Part shown: in pieces, positions 33,294 through 44,938 of the stretch
How positions within the stretch are numbered: the first letter of the stretch is position 1
Layout of the letters: each line of letters opens with the position of its first letter
From: Siderastrea siderea
Taxonomy: Eukaryota > Cnidaria > Anthozoa > Scleractinia > Rhizangiidae
Assembly (NCBI GenBank): GCA_964030785.1
Contig: OZ034968.1
Coordinates: 31,519,186 to 31,583,185 of the forward strand
Reading direction: 5' to 3'
Length of the DNA stretch: 64,000 nt
Program-made: the position numbers and the translations under genes
The notes under the pieces: model-generated
Told to the model about the DNA's origin: nothing
The model's database searches: none
The model's input: the letters and a program-made list of their open reading frames with translations, nothing else

Positions 33294-34299
33294 GTGGAGA
33301 TATGAAGCCATGGAACCTGTAACCCGCAGCCGTTCTCTACTTGGAGCCCCTTGCTGCTATTCCTAGGGTTAAATGATGAAGCCCCAGGGCCCGATCGGCT
33401 TGGAGTCTTGTACCGATAGCCCGGAGCCAGGGAGCCCTAAATCCCTTTGGGTCCCTTGGGCTTTGAAGGCTATCACCCGGTGACCAAACGACCCAGGTCT
33501 TCGGTGAGCACAATAATAACAAAAGGAACCAATAAAAACCTCTCCCTGTAAAAGCTTCCTCGTATGTACAACAAAGAAAGGACAGTATCTTTTCGTGTGT
33601 CGCGACCTCGAATTTCTACGGGGGCGTTTTCCCACAACGGTGCGCGCGGGCTGGCTTGTCCCCAGACGCCAGCGCCGGGAAAACAGGGAGCGCAGGGCGT
33701 CGTGGGAAGGATGCAAACGCGAAGCACCGCCCACCAGCTTTGGTGCAGCCGTCCCACAACTCCACGTGAACAAGTAGAGGACGCCTGCGGAAGCGGCAGG
33801 AACACGGCTATTTCGCTTCTGTCTCAACGATCCCCGATGGAGGAAAGGGATGTTCAAATAAAGCAGAAGTGAAATCGCAGCAGGCGAAATGGTGACCTTT
33901 TTATTCTGTTAACCGCCAAAAATATTCTTCAGTTCTTCAGTTACTTGCACTGCCACAGGCGCATTGTAGAAATTGTTATTGGTCAAAGTTTGTCTCCTCT
34001 AGTGCTGGTGAATAATTTAAATAAAACCAAGTTTAAATTTACAATTTCAGCTCTTCACTATAACTTTTCAAATACTTCAACAAGCAAATCAGGCAAAAAA
34101 TATTGAAACGCCTTTCCCCGCGAGTGGATTTGTAACGCGCAATTTTGAAGCGCCCGGAGCCGCCGACAGTTTTTTCCCGCCATTTTGTCAAAACTCATTG
34201 GTCGATGATAGATCACGTGATTTATTGTTGAGCCCAAGTTCAAGGATGCGTGTTCAAGTTCTTCATTCAGCTCGCTTCTTCGTTCGTGCTCACAAAATA
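33294..34299. other. GC-rich patch, no recognised gene
   Basis: 33560-33850 is clearly richer in G and C than its surroundings and has overlapping ORFs on both strands (33369-33857 -, 33473-33805 -, 33564-33872 +). Translations are Arg/Pro/Gly-rich without recognisable domains, as expected of GC-rich noncoding DNA. No rRNA or tRNA match could be made by eye. After 33870 the sequence is AT-rich and empty. Confidence 0.4.
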
Positions 34300-34429
34300 G
34301 TCCGGTCCGTTAGGGGAAAAATCGTGACAAATCGCGTAAAAGCATCAAATTTGGCACAGATATTCTTGAGACCATATAAAACAAATTGAGAAGGGGTGCC
34401 ACGAGATCCGAGCATCCGGGGGGCCGTGG
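34300..34429 (+). repeat. Interspersed repeat, plus-oriented copy
   Basis: GTCCGGTCCGTTAGG through AATCGTGACAAATCGCG to GAAGGGGTGCCACGAGATC matches the reverse complement of 38864-39003 over about 130 bp with scattered changes. Family unknown; no coding potential. Confidence 0.75.
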
Positions 34430-35232
34430 AACGCAAATCTATTGTTAATATCTTGGTCACAGGACAACCAGGCTCACTAACAAATCACTAATAGCAAAAT
34501 AGAATTATTGTAGGGAACTTTTTAACTGATTTCATCAGCAAACGGAACAAATGAAAATAAACAGTCATTAGAGTTACCTGCCTCACCAACTGCACATACT
34601 GTATGTACATTTGTCTACCAAGAGATCTGCTCATGACCCTGGGTATCCTGTGGTTAAATAGCTTACTGGCCATGACTGTCGGACAACAAACATAAGCCGG
34701 ACTAATGGAAAATAAAGCTCATCCCAAGCGGGTTAAGCACCTTATCTAAGTCTTAGTTCAAGCTTTCTTTTGACAAAGACATATCTGAGAGAGAATTTGT
34801 TTTCTAATTAAAAAAATGTTACCAATAAACCAACACGTTCAATAATTCAATTTGTGATCACTCAGCCATGCATACTGTAGATCTCGAGATCGATCGTTAT
34901 AAGAGATAAAGGCCGACAAAGCACGACAACAAAAACACCAAAAGGCATCAGTTAGTTAGAATGACCTGGCGAACTTCGGAATTTTTTCACCAAACTGGAG
35001 AAGGGGATTTTTATGGGTTAATCTGTCATTCTCTCTGGTGTAAATAGGAGCCTGCGCGCATGACAGGCATTAATTAAAAACGCCAGTTCTGTAGGCGGTT
35101 ATAGGTGTGAACTGCTAAGGCTGCTAGCTAGATTCAGAGGAAAAACAAATACATGTGATGGTAAAAATAAAATAACGAGGCAATAGCGTTTTTTACGTTA
35201 ATCTTGAAGAACACGTCATGTTGTCAGAGAAG
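34430..35232. other. No gene seen
   Basis: AT-rich sequence, possibly including further diverged parts of the repeat at 34300. The ORF at 34488-34673 (-) has no recognisable feature. Confidence 0.5.
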
Positions 35233-35322
35233 ATTCTGGTCTATTACAATAACCATCCCCTCTGATCTACGCGTTATTCTGGTCTATTACAATAACCATC
35301 CCCTCTGATCTACGCGTTATTC
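35233..35322. repeat. Perfect tandem duplication, period 43 bp
   Basis: ATTCTGGTCTATTACAATAA to CTACGCGTT occurs twice back to back (35233-35275 and 35276-35318) with no differences, then ATTC again. The absence of changes implies a recent slippage or repair event, or an assembly artefact. Confidence 0.95.
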
Positions 35323-35635
35323 AAAAGACCAAAACTGAAACTCTAGGACGGTAATTATTTACGTCCCTCGCTACTCTAGGGCGAGAGGTTTGGCTCGTCG
35401 CCGTATCTAGGCCTTTTCGCTCTCCGTTTATGCGTTGTATTCGGAATCTAATAGTCGCAAGTAATTTAGCGTGTTAATGTTTTACGCGTTTTTCAGGCGA
35501 ACGTTCGCCTGAAACATACAATAAAATCCTGTTCTGCAGACCTCGGCGTCTTTTCTTAGGGGCACCCAAAGAGAAACTTTTAGCAAAATACTTGAAATAT
35601 CATTTTCTGGTTTCTAAGATTGTTACCGAGCTTTT

Positions 35636-36511
35636 TAAGGTGGCTCGACCCGGCTTTTCACTAACCATACCTACTCTTTTTGAACAGGAAATACAAAGAT
35701 GCCTCAAACGGAACAGGAAATCGAGTTACACCTATTTGTAGGGTATAGATTGAAGTTTGAAAATAGTGGGTTTTTTCGAGATCGACGTAGCCATAGCAAC
35801 ACGGTGACGTCATTGCTATTTTTACTTTTCCTTAATTTGTAAGAAATCCAGACATTTGTTTTTAAAGCTATTTATAGGACTTGTAGTTCATATAATTGTC
35901 TTCAGTTGTACCGATTTTAAACATTTTTTATGAGAGTGTTTTCGAGAAATAATTGATTGAAATTCTTAGCTGTTGCTAACAAACGAATCATAAACAATTC
36001 TTTTCGCGTTCACATTATTGTAAATCGGATGAAGCGATTTCTTTCATCAATTCCTGCAGGATAGCTGAAATCTCTAGAAACAATTTGAGCCCAAAGATTT
36101 CTTTTCATGGTCAAGATAAATGTCAGTTTGAGTAACGCGAAAAGAATTGTTTATGATTCGTTTATTAACAGAAGATAAAACTTCAAACAATTAATTCTCG
36201 AAAACGCTCTCATAAAATATGTTTAAAATCGGTACAACTGAAGACAATTATATGAACTACAAGTCCTATAAATAGCTTTAAAAATGAATGGATGGATTTC
36301 TTACAAATTAAGGAAAAGTAAAAATAGCAATGACGTCACCGTGTTGTTATGGCTACGTCGATCTCGAAAAAAACCCCACTTTTTTAAACTTCAATCTATA
36401 CCCTACAAATAGATATAACTTGATTTCCTGTTTAGTTTGAGATACCTTTGTATTTCGTGTTCAAAGAGAGTAGGTATGGTTAGTGAAAAACCGGGACTAG
36501 CCACCTTAAGG
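35636..36511. mobile_element. Foldback DNA element, arms of about 375 bp, TTAA-flanked
   Basis: 35636-36012 and 36132-36511 are inverted copies of each other at roughly 90% identity (for example GATCGACGTAGCCATA and TATGGCTACGTCGATC), separated by about 120 bp. The outer ends read TTAAGGTGGCT and AGCCACCTTAA, so TTAA lies at both borders, the target duplication used by piggyBac-type transposases. No protein is encoded. The whole element could fold into one very long hairpin. Confidence 0.85.
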
Positions 36512-36895
36512 GCATATTTGCGTGAGCTAATGCGGGTTGAACTGTTCGGCGTTTTTAGCTGAAAATCAGTTAAGGCGTAGACAATTTTAGAAAATGGAAT
36601 CCCATCTGCCGAATTTCCGAGCTGCTAATGTCTTTCCGAAAATGCTAGCTGACCTTATTTTACACCCTAAATGACATATTTGTCCGTCCGAAAATAAAAG
36701 GAATTAATAAGTCACCTTTTTAAGAAAATCCGTGAGGTAATGTTTCGCCACAGAAATCTATAGTTTTCATTGCAATTAAATCCGAATATCTCAGGTGACT
36801 TCGGTCTGCCGAACAGATATTCCTCCGAAAATGAACCGTTGGGTGCCCCTGTTTTCTCAGAGGGAGGAATTAGATTAATGTTATCGGTATAAGCA

Positions 36896-37620
36896 ATGTT
36901 AATTGGTAGAGTCAGGAAATATATTAACAAGAGTAGTACCGAGCGCTTAGTACATGCTTTCATAACCTCTAAGCTGGACTATTCCAATAGTCTGCTGTAC
37001 GGTCTGCCATCTACTGTAGTTCAAAAGTTACAGCGCATACAGAACACTTTTGCAAGACTTTTTGTTAAGGCTAAGCGCACTGATCATACAAGCCCTATTC
37101 TGCAACAACTACACTGGCTCCCCGTTAGCGAACGCATTTCGTTTATGATCTTGCTGCTTACGAATAAGACTGTGAATGGATATGCTCCATCTTACTTTGA
37201 AGATCTTGTGAATGAATCATTATGTACCGTCACGCAGTTTACGTTCGACTTCGCAAGGCTTGCTCACAGTTCCTAGATCGACCACTTCAACATACGGCGG
37301 TCGGGCCTTTTCGATCGCCGCGCCGAGACTTTGGAACACGCTACCTCTAATGATAAGGAATGCACAGTCAGTCTCTGCTTTTAAATGGCTTTTAAAGACA
37401 TATTTTTTTAAATGAATTTATTTTTAGCTAGTTCACCGATTTTTGTATTTTATCCATTGTAATTGAGTAGTTGGCTTTTTTATATTTTATCCATTGTTAT
37501 TAGTAGTCAAGCACTTTTTTATCGATTTTTTTGAAGGTTGTAATTTAGGTTTTAATATTTTTATCTTGTAAACGCATTGAGGCTCTGCGAAATGCGTGCA
37601 TAAAAACTGTTATTATTATT
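36896..37620 (+). pseudogene. CR1/L2-like non-LTR retrotransposon 3' end, frameshifted
   Basis: Conceptual translation gives the C-terminal part of a Jockey-superfamily (CR1/L2-like) reverse transcriptase: LDYSNSLLYGLP, KLQRIQNTFARL, LHWLPVSERISF, NGYAPSYFEDL in one frame (36896 to about 37210), then YGGRAFSIAAPRLWNTLP and FKWLLKTYFFK in the next frame (about 37212-37415). The frame change near 37205-37220 breaks the ORF. The 5' part (endonuclease and RT core) is missing, as in typical 5'-truncated insertions. It ends with a TTATTATTATT tail at 37610-37620. Confidence 0.85.
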
Positions 37621-37849
37621 AAGTACCCGATGCGGTGTACTGAATTAAGAACTGCAAGACAAAAAAGAAGGAAAAACGTACGATGCTGGAAAAAGTGGTG
37701 CCTAATCGTTGGAGCTGGTTGACTACCCATGGTGAAAGAGAGCTTAGCAAGCGTGCGTGCTTCTTATGGTACTCGCTGGTGACATCCGACTCATGGCATA
37801 TTGAACTGAACGTTACCAATTTCAGAATTATATGAAGATCATCGCAACT

Positions 37850-37935
37850 GAAAAAGTTCAGGCTTGAACGGAAATCGAACCCATAACCTCTGCGATACCG
37901 GTGCAGCGCTCTAACCAACTGAGCTATCAAGCCAA
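37850..37935 (-). mobile_element. SINE with near-intact tRNA-like head (minus strand)
   Basis: On the minus strand GGCTTGATAGCTCAGTTGG...TCAAGCC forms a cloverleaf-like fold: a 7-bp acceptor stem (GGCTTGA/TCAAGCC), D arm TAGCTCAGTTGGTTAGAGC, and T arm ATGGGTTCGATTTCCGT. The anticodon loop would be CCGGTAT with C where U33 is expected, and the anticodon stem has one mismatch. The segment downstream (GCGATGATCTTCATATAATT complement) is shared with 38006-38192, so this is a SINE head rather than a working tRNA gene. Confidence 0.75.
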
Positions 37936-37978
37936 CTGGGAGCTGGTCAATTGAGTGTATTTATCCCGTAGAAGGAGA

Positions 37979-38192
37979 GATGAACATTAATATATGAAAT
38001 AATCATAGCGCTCTAGAGCGCTGCACCGGTATCGCAGAGGTCATGGGTTCGATTCCCGTTCAAGCCTGAATTCTTTCAGGTTTCTTCTTTTCAACTGTTT
38101 AAGTTGAAACACCTTCACTGCGATGATCTTCATATAATTCTATCTTTATCTGCAATTCAAATATATGTTTATTTCATATATTAATGTTCGTT
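37979..38192 (+). mobile_element. SINE of the same family (plus strand), 5'-truncated, inside inverted flanks
   Basis: GAGCGCTGCACCGGTATCGC then GAGGTCATGGGTTCGATTCC (B box) and TTCAAGCC match the head at 37850-37935, followed by the shared tail GCGATGATCTTCATATAATT. The A-box half is lost. GAACATTAATATATGAAATAA (37981) and its complement TTATTTCATATATTAATGTTC (ending about 38189) flank it, so the truncated SINE lies inside a short inverted repeat. Confidence 0.7.
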
Positions 38193-38863
38193 ACAATTTT
38201 GTTTCTTCAGTCATTGCACTGTGAATTAAACTGACGTTCAAAGTAAAGGCAGATATGTCAGTGACCTTAAAATGTCTCTCGCGATATGTTTTTCTCAACA
38301 GTACACTTAAAACATCTGACAGAAGTTCTAGATTTCTCGTCAACCCGACTTGCTTTTATTGTCTAGAGGAACTTAATGGGGGAGAGGCTGTAAAGAAACG
38401 TAATTCAAAACAATTAACAACGGAAGTCAGTTCTTTCAGTTATCCTTCTCCTAAATGGGTCGGCGTACATGTTCCTGAACGTATGACGAAAATAACCCAA
38501 AATAAGTAATGTTTGAATAGCTGTAGCAGGCAACGGTTTCCTTTGCAATTTGAGCTGCTGATTTGGGACTGTTTGTCGACTAATTCGAGCTAATAATTAT
38601 TCGTTTCCTTAACAGCTATCGGAAGTGTAACGATTCAGTTTGTTAAGTCTATTTGACCACAGGGGACCCAGGCAAGCGAAAAGGGAGCGGAAAATACAAG
38701 GATATGTGACTCAGTAAACTTAAACGGTTATTTGTTGTCATTTTCTGTCGTTCGCTGACAAGGCCAGTTAAAGAAGCCCATGAAATCCTTTTCAGTTTGC
38801 CAGTGAGCGATCTGTTCATGAGCGTGGGAGTCCTGTGACCGTGAATGAAAATTAATTTGAGTG
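38193..38863. other. No gene seen
   Basis: The ORF at 38255-38509 (+, 84 codons) has no recognisable domain. ORF 38649-38969 (-) overlaps an interspersed repeat. Nothing supportable. Confidence 0.45.
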
Positions 38864-39003
38864 CTGTGGCCCCCCGGATACTCAGATCACGTGGCACCCC
38901 TTCTAAATTTGTTTTATATGTCCTCAAGGACATGTATGCCAAATTTGGTGCTTTTACGCGATTTGTCACGATTTTCGTAAATTTCGACGCTAACGGACTG
39001 GAC
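38864..39003 (-). repeat. Interspersed repeat, minus-oriented copy
   Basis: Reverse-complement counterpart of 34300-34429, sharing AAATCGTGACAAATCGCG, ACATATAAAACAAATT and GAAGGGGTGCCACG on the minus strand. Confidence 0.75.
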
Positions 39004-40591
39004 TAAAAGATGCAGTTTTCTTACGCCACAGTCACTAATTCAAGGTAATATTTTCCTTTTCTTAAAACCCTTTACATCTTTCCCAAAGTTTACTTCTCGA
39101 ACGAATTCGCTTTTAAGCCGTCTTGTATATTTTCTTGTTTGAAAAGTAACTGTACAAAGTTTACACAACTCCCGAGCGCGAGGCACGCGAGACCATAATT
39201 CAGTTTAGAAAGTTTTCTTTCTGTTTACCGTCCTCTCCAGTGTCAGCTTCACTTCTTTCTAGAATGTGTTTTCTAGAGTCGGGGAATGAATGACGCAAAG
39301 ACGACATTAGATACTTACAGTGCTTATGGGTTTGTTTAAAATCCAGTGTGGAATACTGCTTTTCTGCTCTAAGGGGGAACTGCTAACAGCTTAAAACTGC
39401 TTTGTTCCATACGGTGAATCTCTGACCTTTTCTCAGTATAAAAACCCGAATGTGATTTGTTGTCATCTTTGGATGGGAAAAACCAGAGGTTAAACAACAA
39501 CTACAGTAAGGGAGGGGGGGAGGGAGGGAGATGCTTTAGAACTGTCCTTCCAGTGAAAAAAAAAACAGATTCCGCTCCTTAGTTCGATTAAGCAGGATAG
39601 AAGCGTAGAAGCTGCCTTTAAATAAAACTGACTTTATCAACCTCAGCAATAAGAGACAAAAACAATACAACTTGATGCGATACTTAACTTCCAGGGTTTA
39701 TTTAAAATATATAATATATAATATTCCTTGTACAATGGTGTATTATCTTCTGAAAACTTGTTCAGAGGAATGAGTATAAAAATTACCCTGGTAAATAATA
39801 ATATCACCCCATCAGAATCTTGTTGCTTATAGAAAAATAACAGAACAAGTAAGCAATGAGATAGTGTGAAATGCATGTGCATATATTATATATAAGTATA
39901 AATTACAAAGGTACATGCATATAATGAAAATATATTATATAGCACTTATATGAAATCTTTCATCCGGCATTTTGTTTTACAAAGAGAGTTAAATAACTTT
40001 TGCCATAATAAGCAATGCAAGCATACATCAATATTTTCCCATAAAAACCTGGACGGCTCAAGTACAATAATCCAGCTTACATTTTGCACAAAACAATTTA
40101 AAATTACCTGCTGCACTTTACTACTGGTTTTTCTTGTAAATTAATAAAATTGTTCTGCCAATCTGGAACAGAGCCACTGTGAAGACCAGACAGCATTCTG
40201 TCAAACAGTGGCAATAGCATGTTACACACATGGGAGATAAATGTTTGGAGTTTGGATATAGTACATGTAGCTAAGAATATACTACACTAGTAATTAGCCA
40301 CATATATTGAATCCTATGATACACATTTGGTAAAAATTTGGAATCAGTTATGTTGCATGATTTATAATGAACCCTGCTGTCAGGTTCAAGCATTTCAAAC
40401 TCAGTTTGTGAACAAAAATTGGTCACAATTCTTAGCAGCATATCATGCACCAAAGTACCACATAGCCTAGTAATTCTGAAAATGAATCCTCAGTTGAGAT
40501 CTAAAATACTACAAGTTACACCATCAAAACTGTTTCAAATGAACGCGTTTTGTTGTCACAAGCACTTGCCAGCAGGATTTTCCAGTTATAT
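39004..40591. other. No gene seen
   Basis: AT-rich, with a G/A-rich microrepeat GGGAGGGGGGGAGGGAGGGAG near 39509-39530 and TATATTATA-rich sequence at 39700-39945. On the minus strand an AATAAA lies at about 39692-39697, a possible distant poly(A) signal. No coding evidence. Confidence 0.45.
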
Positions 40592-41210
40592 CACAGGCAG
40601 ACCACCCTATGTGTTCGTGGTTAATAACTGTTGACATAAGACGATGTTGAAATCAACGGCGCATATAGAAAAAAGATACTGACTTGCGTTCTTCAAATTC
40701 CTTTGGTCCGGAATCTTGCACCGATCATGTTGAGAAAGCCACTTTTGAGACTTTAGGATCGCTTTTCTCGGAAAATATTGGAAGGATGAAGCTCTAATTC
40801 GGCACAGGGACGAAGAAATATGTAGTCCATCAGATGCCGGTGTTTTCGAGGTGAGAATTTTGATGGTTTGGCGTCAGTTCTAGCTTGAATTGTACAAGGT
40901 CACGACCGCCGGCTGTTTTGCTGCATGCCTTGTTCTCCCTTCTCTCTCTCTTTCTACCGGTTGATAAATGACCTCGCAAAATAACGCCTTAAACGGCTCG
41001 GTACGGCAAAAAAAAAAATATATATGACACAAGACTCAGTCAACATTTCATCTTAACTTTTATTGAATCATTTAGAGTAAATTTTATATTTTGTAGTTAA
41101 TCGAAGCCGACGTAATGTTTCTCTATATTTCTTCTATGTGCGCCATTGATTTCAACATCGTCTTATGTCAACAATTATTAATCACGAACACATAGGGTGG
41201 TCTGCCTGTG
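40592..41210. mobile_element. Inverted-repeat DNA element (CACAGGCAGACC ends)
   Basis: The left arm CACAGGCAGACCACCCTATG...GATGTTGAAATCAA (40592-40666) is repeated inverted at 41135-41210 at about 90% identity. Flanks GTTATAT (40585-40591) and GTTATGT (41211-41217) look like a target duplication with one change. About 619 bp, no transposase. It may lie in the 3' flank of the DCC-like gene. Confidence 0.75.
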
Positions 41211-43769
41211 GTTATGTTACCTAAGCCCCTAAATACCTACATACTAGTGGATAAATGAGAGATAAATGGTTTCTTTAAGACTAACTTCATTCTGACCATG
41301 CAGACGTCAATGTAAACATGTTGTCAAGCTGGAGGAAAGGGAGTACAAGGTGACACCAACTAAACTATAAACATTTTGCTTAAAGTATCAAGTGACAAAC
41401 ATCTCTTCTAATACTGTAAAGCACGCAATGTGCAAAAAAATGAACACAGCAAAATAGGCGGCAAGACAAACCAATAACAAACTTAACCTACGTGTGACTA
41501 TGGCTCTTGAATCCCAAGGCAACATTGGTAAAGCCAAAACAGGTTGAGCATTCCTTCTAACACCAGAGTAGTAAAGATCACTATTGCAAATATTGTCTAC
41601 TAAATTGCTCTTGGAAGTGAAGGTCATTTTGATGCACCGGTTATGTCCTGTGCCAGGCCACCATGAGAATTTGACAGGTTTTTCTTTATGCACATTTGTC
41701 AACTTTTCTCACACATGCACCCACATACATAACAAATTTAATGAAAATCCAACTTTTGGATTGACTTTTGAATTCTTCACCTGGTGAGCAAAGATTGTAG
41801 GAGAGAGCAGTAAAGTAAAACTTAAGCTTGAATCAAAGATCTTCACTAATCCAACCTTTCGAATAATGGCTCACCCGATTTGATCATAACTGATTAAATC
41901 AAGCTGTATTTTTAATTTATGCGACAGAAGTGGCATGTGCATCCCACTCAATGCAGTGTTTATAATTATCTGTATGATAGCCATATGTGTATCTCAGTTA
42001 AAAACAGACTGCAACTGCCTGATGATCTGATAATAAATATTAATTCAATATTAAATTTTCAACCGAGTTATAATTCAAAATTTATGCAAACTATAAGACA
42101 GGTCAAAATACATGCTGCATCCAGGCAACATGGATGTTAGGAACCTCAGCAACCATAATAGCAAGAAAAGTTCTATTCAAAATAAATTCATGATCATATC
42201 TGCACTTTTTTACACAGGGTTTCGGATCAGTCAGAGAAAGAAAAATTCCCTGCCATCTGTTCAAAGTCTCCATAACCCTTAAATTTGATCACTTCACATG
42301 GTAGTTGTGCAGAGAATAGGAAAGAAGTGCCTCAAGTGCAGAAGCACTGTTTTGCCCATTAAACCTTTTGTTGCTGTCATGAGTGCATAAGGTCCATATG
42401 GAGTAATTAGGCATCACCTACTACTTTTGATTCAGCCAATCAGGGTTGTAAGAGTCACTATTTAATAGAGTAATGCAAATATAGCTCAAAAATTGATTGC
42501 TATTGTCATTTTGATAGTTTTGTGTTTCCTTTGAATATATACCTTTTGTACAGGTATGTGTAACATTAAAAAACAATTACCCTTTAAACCTTGTGAAAGG
42601 TTGCTCATAATGTGTGGTGTTGATATGAATTGATTATATGGCAAGAAGCTACAAAAATAAATCATTGGAAGACAGTTTGTCTTGATAACTAAACAAATAC
42701 TTTCAATTTGTGATTTGTGATGTAAACATGGATGGAGACCAATAAGGGGGATTTTTATAATGCACTGAGTCATTCAGGCTCAGAGCAGAATTACTGTATA
42801 ATGAGGGTCCTCAAGGAATATTATTAATTTGTCATACTAAGAAATAAAATATCTCTTTGACTTTAAACAAAATAAAAAATTTGGCAATGTGTATATGCAA
42901 TACACTGCACTAATAAAGAGATTTCAATACAAATTGAAGGATAAAAATATGAGAATAATAGCACAGAAAACAACATCTTGCATAACAATATCACTTGTAT
43001 ATACTGGATATAAAGAAATCTAAATGGCTGAGAATCTCTTGGAGGTATAACGTGTACTCTCGTATGACCAACGTATGAAAAATAAAAAAATGTACCAAAG
43101 ATACAAGACATAGCAGCCATTATTACTTAAATTCATGAAGTGTATCTGTATTGGCTTGCATGTTTTTCAGTTGATTCAATTGTATGAATTATTCAAGATC
43201 TTTATCTGTAAAAATGTGTCAAATATTATGAACTAGCTGCAGCAAATTGCATAAAATCAATCAAGTTGAGATCTTTGCTTACTTGTTAAATAAAGTAAAT
43301 AATTTGTTCACATTCCAAACTGGCATGACGTTGATAATTAAAAGTAATGTAAGAACTTTGGCGAAGGCCACTGACTAAAATTTGGGTGCCTCTCAATGAC
43401 AGCAGGTAAACGCCGTTCATAATGCAAACCCACAAGTGGGAAAAACCACTTTTCCTATATTTGAGAGGTGTAACACTACAATTCGGTTACAAAAGCTGTC
43501 AAAACAGATTTTGGTTCTGGGGTAAAATGTATCACTTCAGTCATATATAAATAGGATCAATAAAGGTACTTCATTGGTTAGATAAAAGACTTTTAGTATA
43601 AATATAGTCAGCACATAAATATTAAATAAGTTATATAGCTTACATAACATGAAATGTTAGTTCAGTGGCCCCCAGCAAGTTCAAACAACATAGAAAACGA
43701 TTCAGAAAAGAAACGTATTTGCAACTGGAAATTCATAAGTCTCATTGATTTCACTTTAAGCCAGAGAAA
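41211..43769. other. No confident gene; possible 3' UTR/flank of DCC-like gene
   Basis: AT-rich sequence with short random ORFs (41388-41702 -, 41919-42140 +, 42486-42773 -, 42863-43120 -). The DCC-like gene on the minus strand ends somewhere between 44939 and this region; no single poly(A) signal could be chosen. No RNA genes seen. Confidence 0.4.
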
Positions 43770-43892
43770 TCAGATGACAGCCCCATGCAACATTCCCTTC
43801 AAATGAAAGGACATCCAAAGAAACAAGTTGGAACGACGACTGCTCTCGATCTTTAGTACAGAGTTTAGTCTGTCACAAGAGAATCCATGGGG
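43770..43892 (-). CDS. Candidate terminal exon of DCC-like gene (weak)
   Basis: After acceptor CCTGTTGCAG the frame that continues from the upstream exon (phase 0) is open for 40 codons (PHGFSCDRLN...LKGMLHGAVI) to a TGA at 43770-43772. Splice phase fits but the peptide shows no known motif and the upstream polypyrimidine tract is poor. The true last exon may lie elsewhere. Confidence 0.25.
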   Translation of the reverse strand, partial: PHGFSCDRLNSVLKIESSRRSNLFLWMSFHLKGMLHGAVI

Positions 43893-44136
43893 CTGCAACA
43901 GGTTACTTTGATTTAGTTTTAAATAGATATTTTAAGTGTACCTGCATATTGTAAGAAAAAGAAAGCAATTCTTATGTTCTGTAGAATAACAGAAACAGGA
44001 GAAGAACCTGGAGAAAAAAAGAGACCCTTGTGGGAACAATTGAGGTACCATTCACAATTGCACAATTCTAGCGGCATAATTAAGATCCAATCATAAATTC
44101 TCCAGACAAAGAAATACTTCTGACAGAGTTAAGATG

Positions 44137-44151
44137 CCCCCCCCCCCCCCC
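44137..44151. repeat. Poly-C tract (15)
   Basis: Run of 15 C followed by 8 A; poly-G on the minus (transcript) strand of the DCC-like gene. Confidence 0.9.
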
Positions 44152-44938
44152 AAAAAAAATAATGCAAAAACATGCCAAACTTTGTACAAAATAAGTTACT
44201 ACAGTAATAATTATTGTATAATTATGTAAAGTTATCAACAGATATTGCATTAAAAAAGTATTTGGTAAATTCCTGACATTTTGCAAGCCCTGCTTCTCAA
44301 TTAAGCTTTGCACAACTATTCAACTAAAATTTGTTACTTACATCTCCGTTATTTTGAGGATGCCCTCTTCACGAACGTTGCAACTCATCAGGGTACCAAT
44401 TTTCAAATATACAAACGAGAAGCAAGAAGCCAAAGAATTCTTGTTTTGACAAACCAATATTATGAGCTCATTCATGGAATATTATGAAACTTAATAAAAA
44501 ACTATGATGAACCTTAAAAAATGAGATCTATACAGTAGAACTTAGACGTCAACAGATATACTCTGCTTGTAATTTCTTGATAAGACCTAAAAATGAAGCA
44601 GAAATTAACATGGTCAACAGAATGGTCTGTCAGAGGGACCAACAAAAATGAAAAAGCTACCTCCTTAAAGTTTCATACAAACAAAAGAAATGAACGCAGA
44701 ATCGCCCCTTGACTTCAGTCTATTTGCCAGAAGTGCTAGGAAAATTTTATAGCCGTGATTGAAGGCCGATCATTTGAACTAGGATGTAAATGACTAAACA
44801 GCACTGTAAGGTAGGTGACAACAAGCCAACTTGCCAAATTAAATCAATCATGAGAAAAATGCTGAATTGTTACATATATAATGAGGTAGACTGAAACCGT
44901 AAAAGAACTCTAACTATAGGTCAATCATTCTTACTTAC

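Noticed and set aside
33369..33857. 162-codon minus-strand ORF in a GC-rich patch
   Set aside because: Overlapping long ORFs occur on both strands as expected in GC-rich noncoding DNA; there is no recognisable domain or start context.
37860..37934. Functional tRNA gene
   Set aside because: The cloverleaf is near complete but U33 is replaced, the anticodon stem has a mismatch, and downstream sequence is shared with a second SINE copy, so a SINE head is more likely.
44339..44460. Possible extra tail exon of the DCC-like gene ending at donor GTAAGT (44345)
   Set aside because: The donor is good and the frame is open, but no convincing acceptor precedes it and the peptide has no motif.
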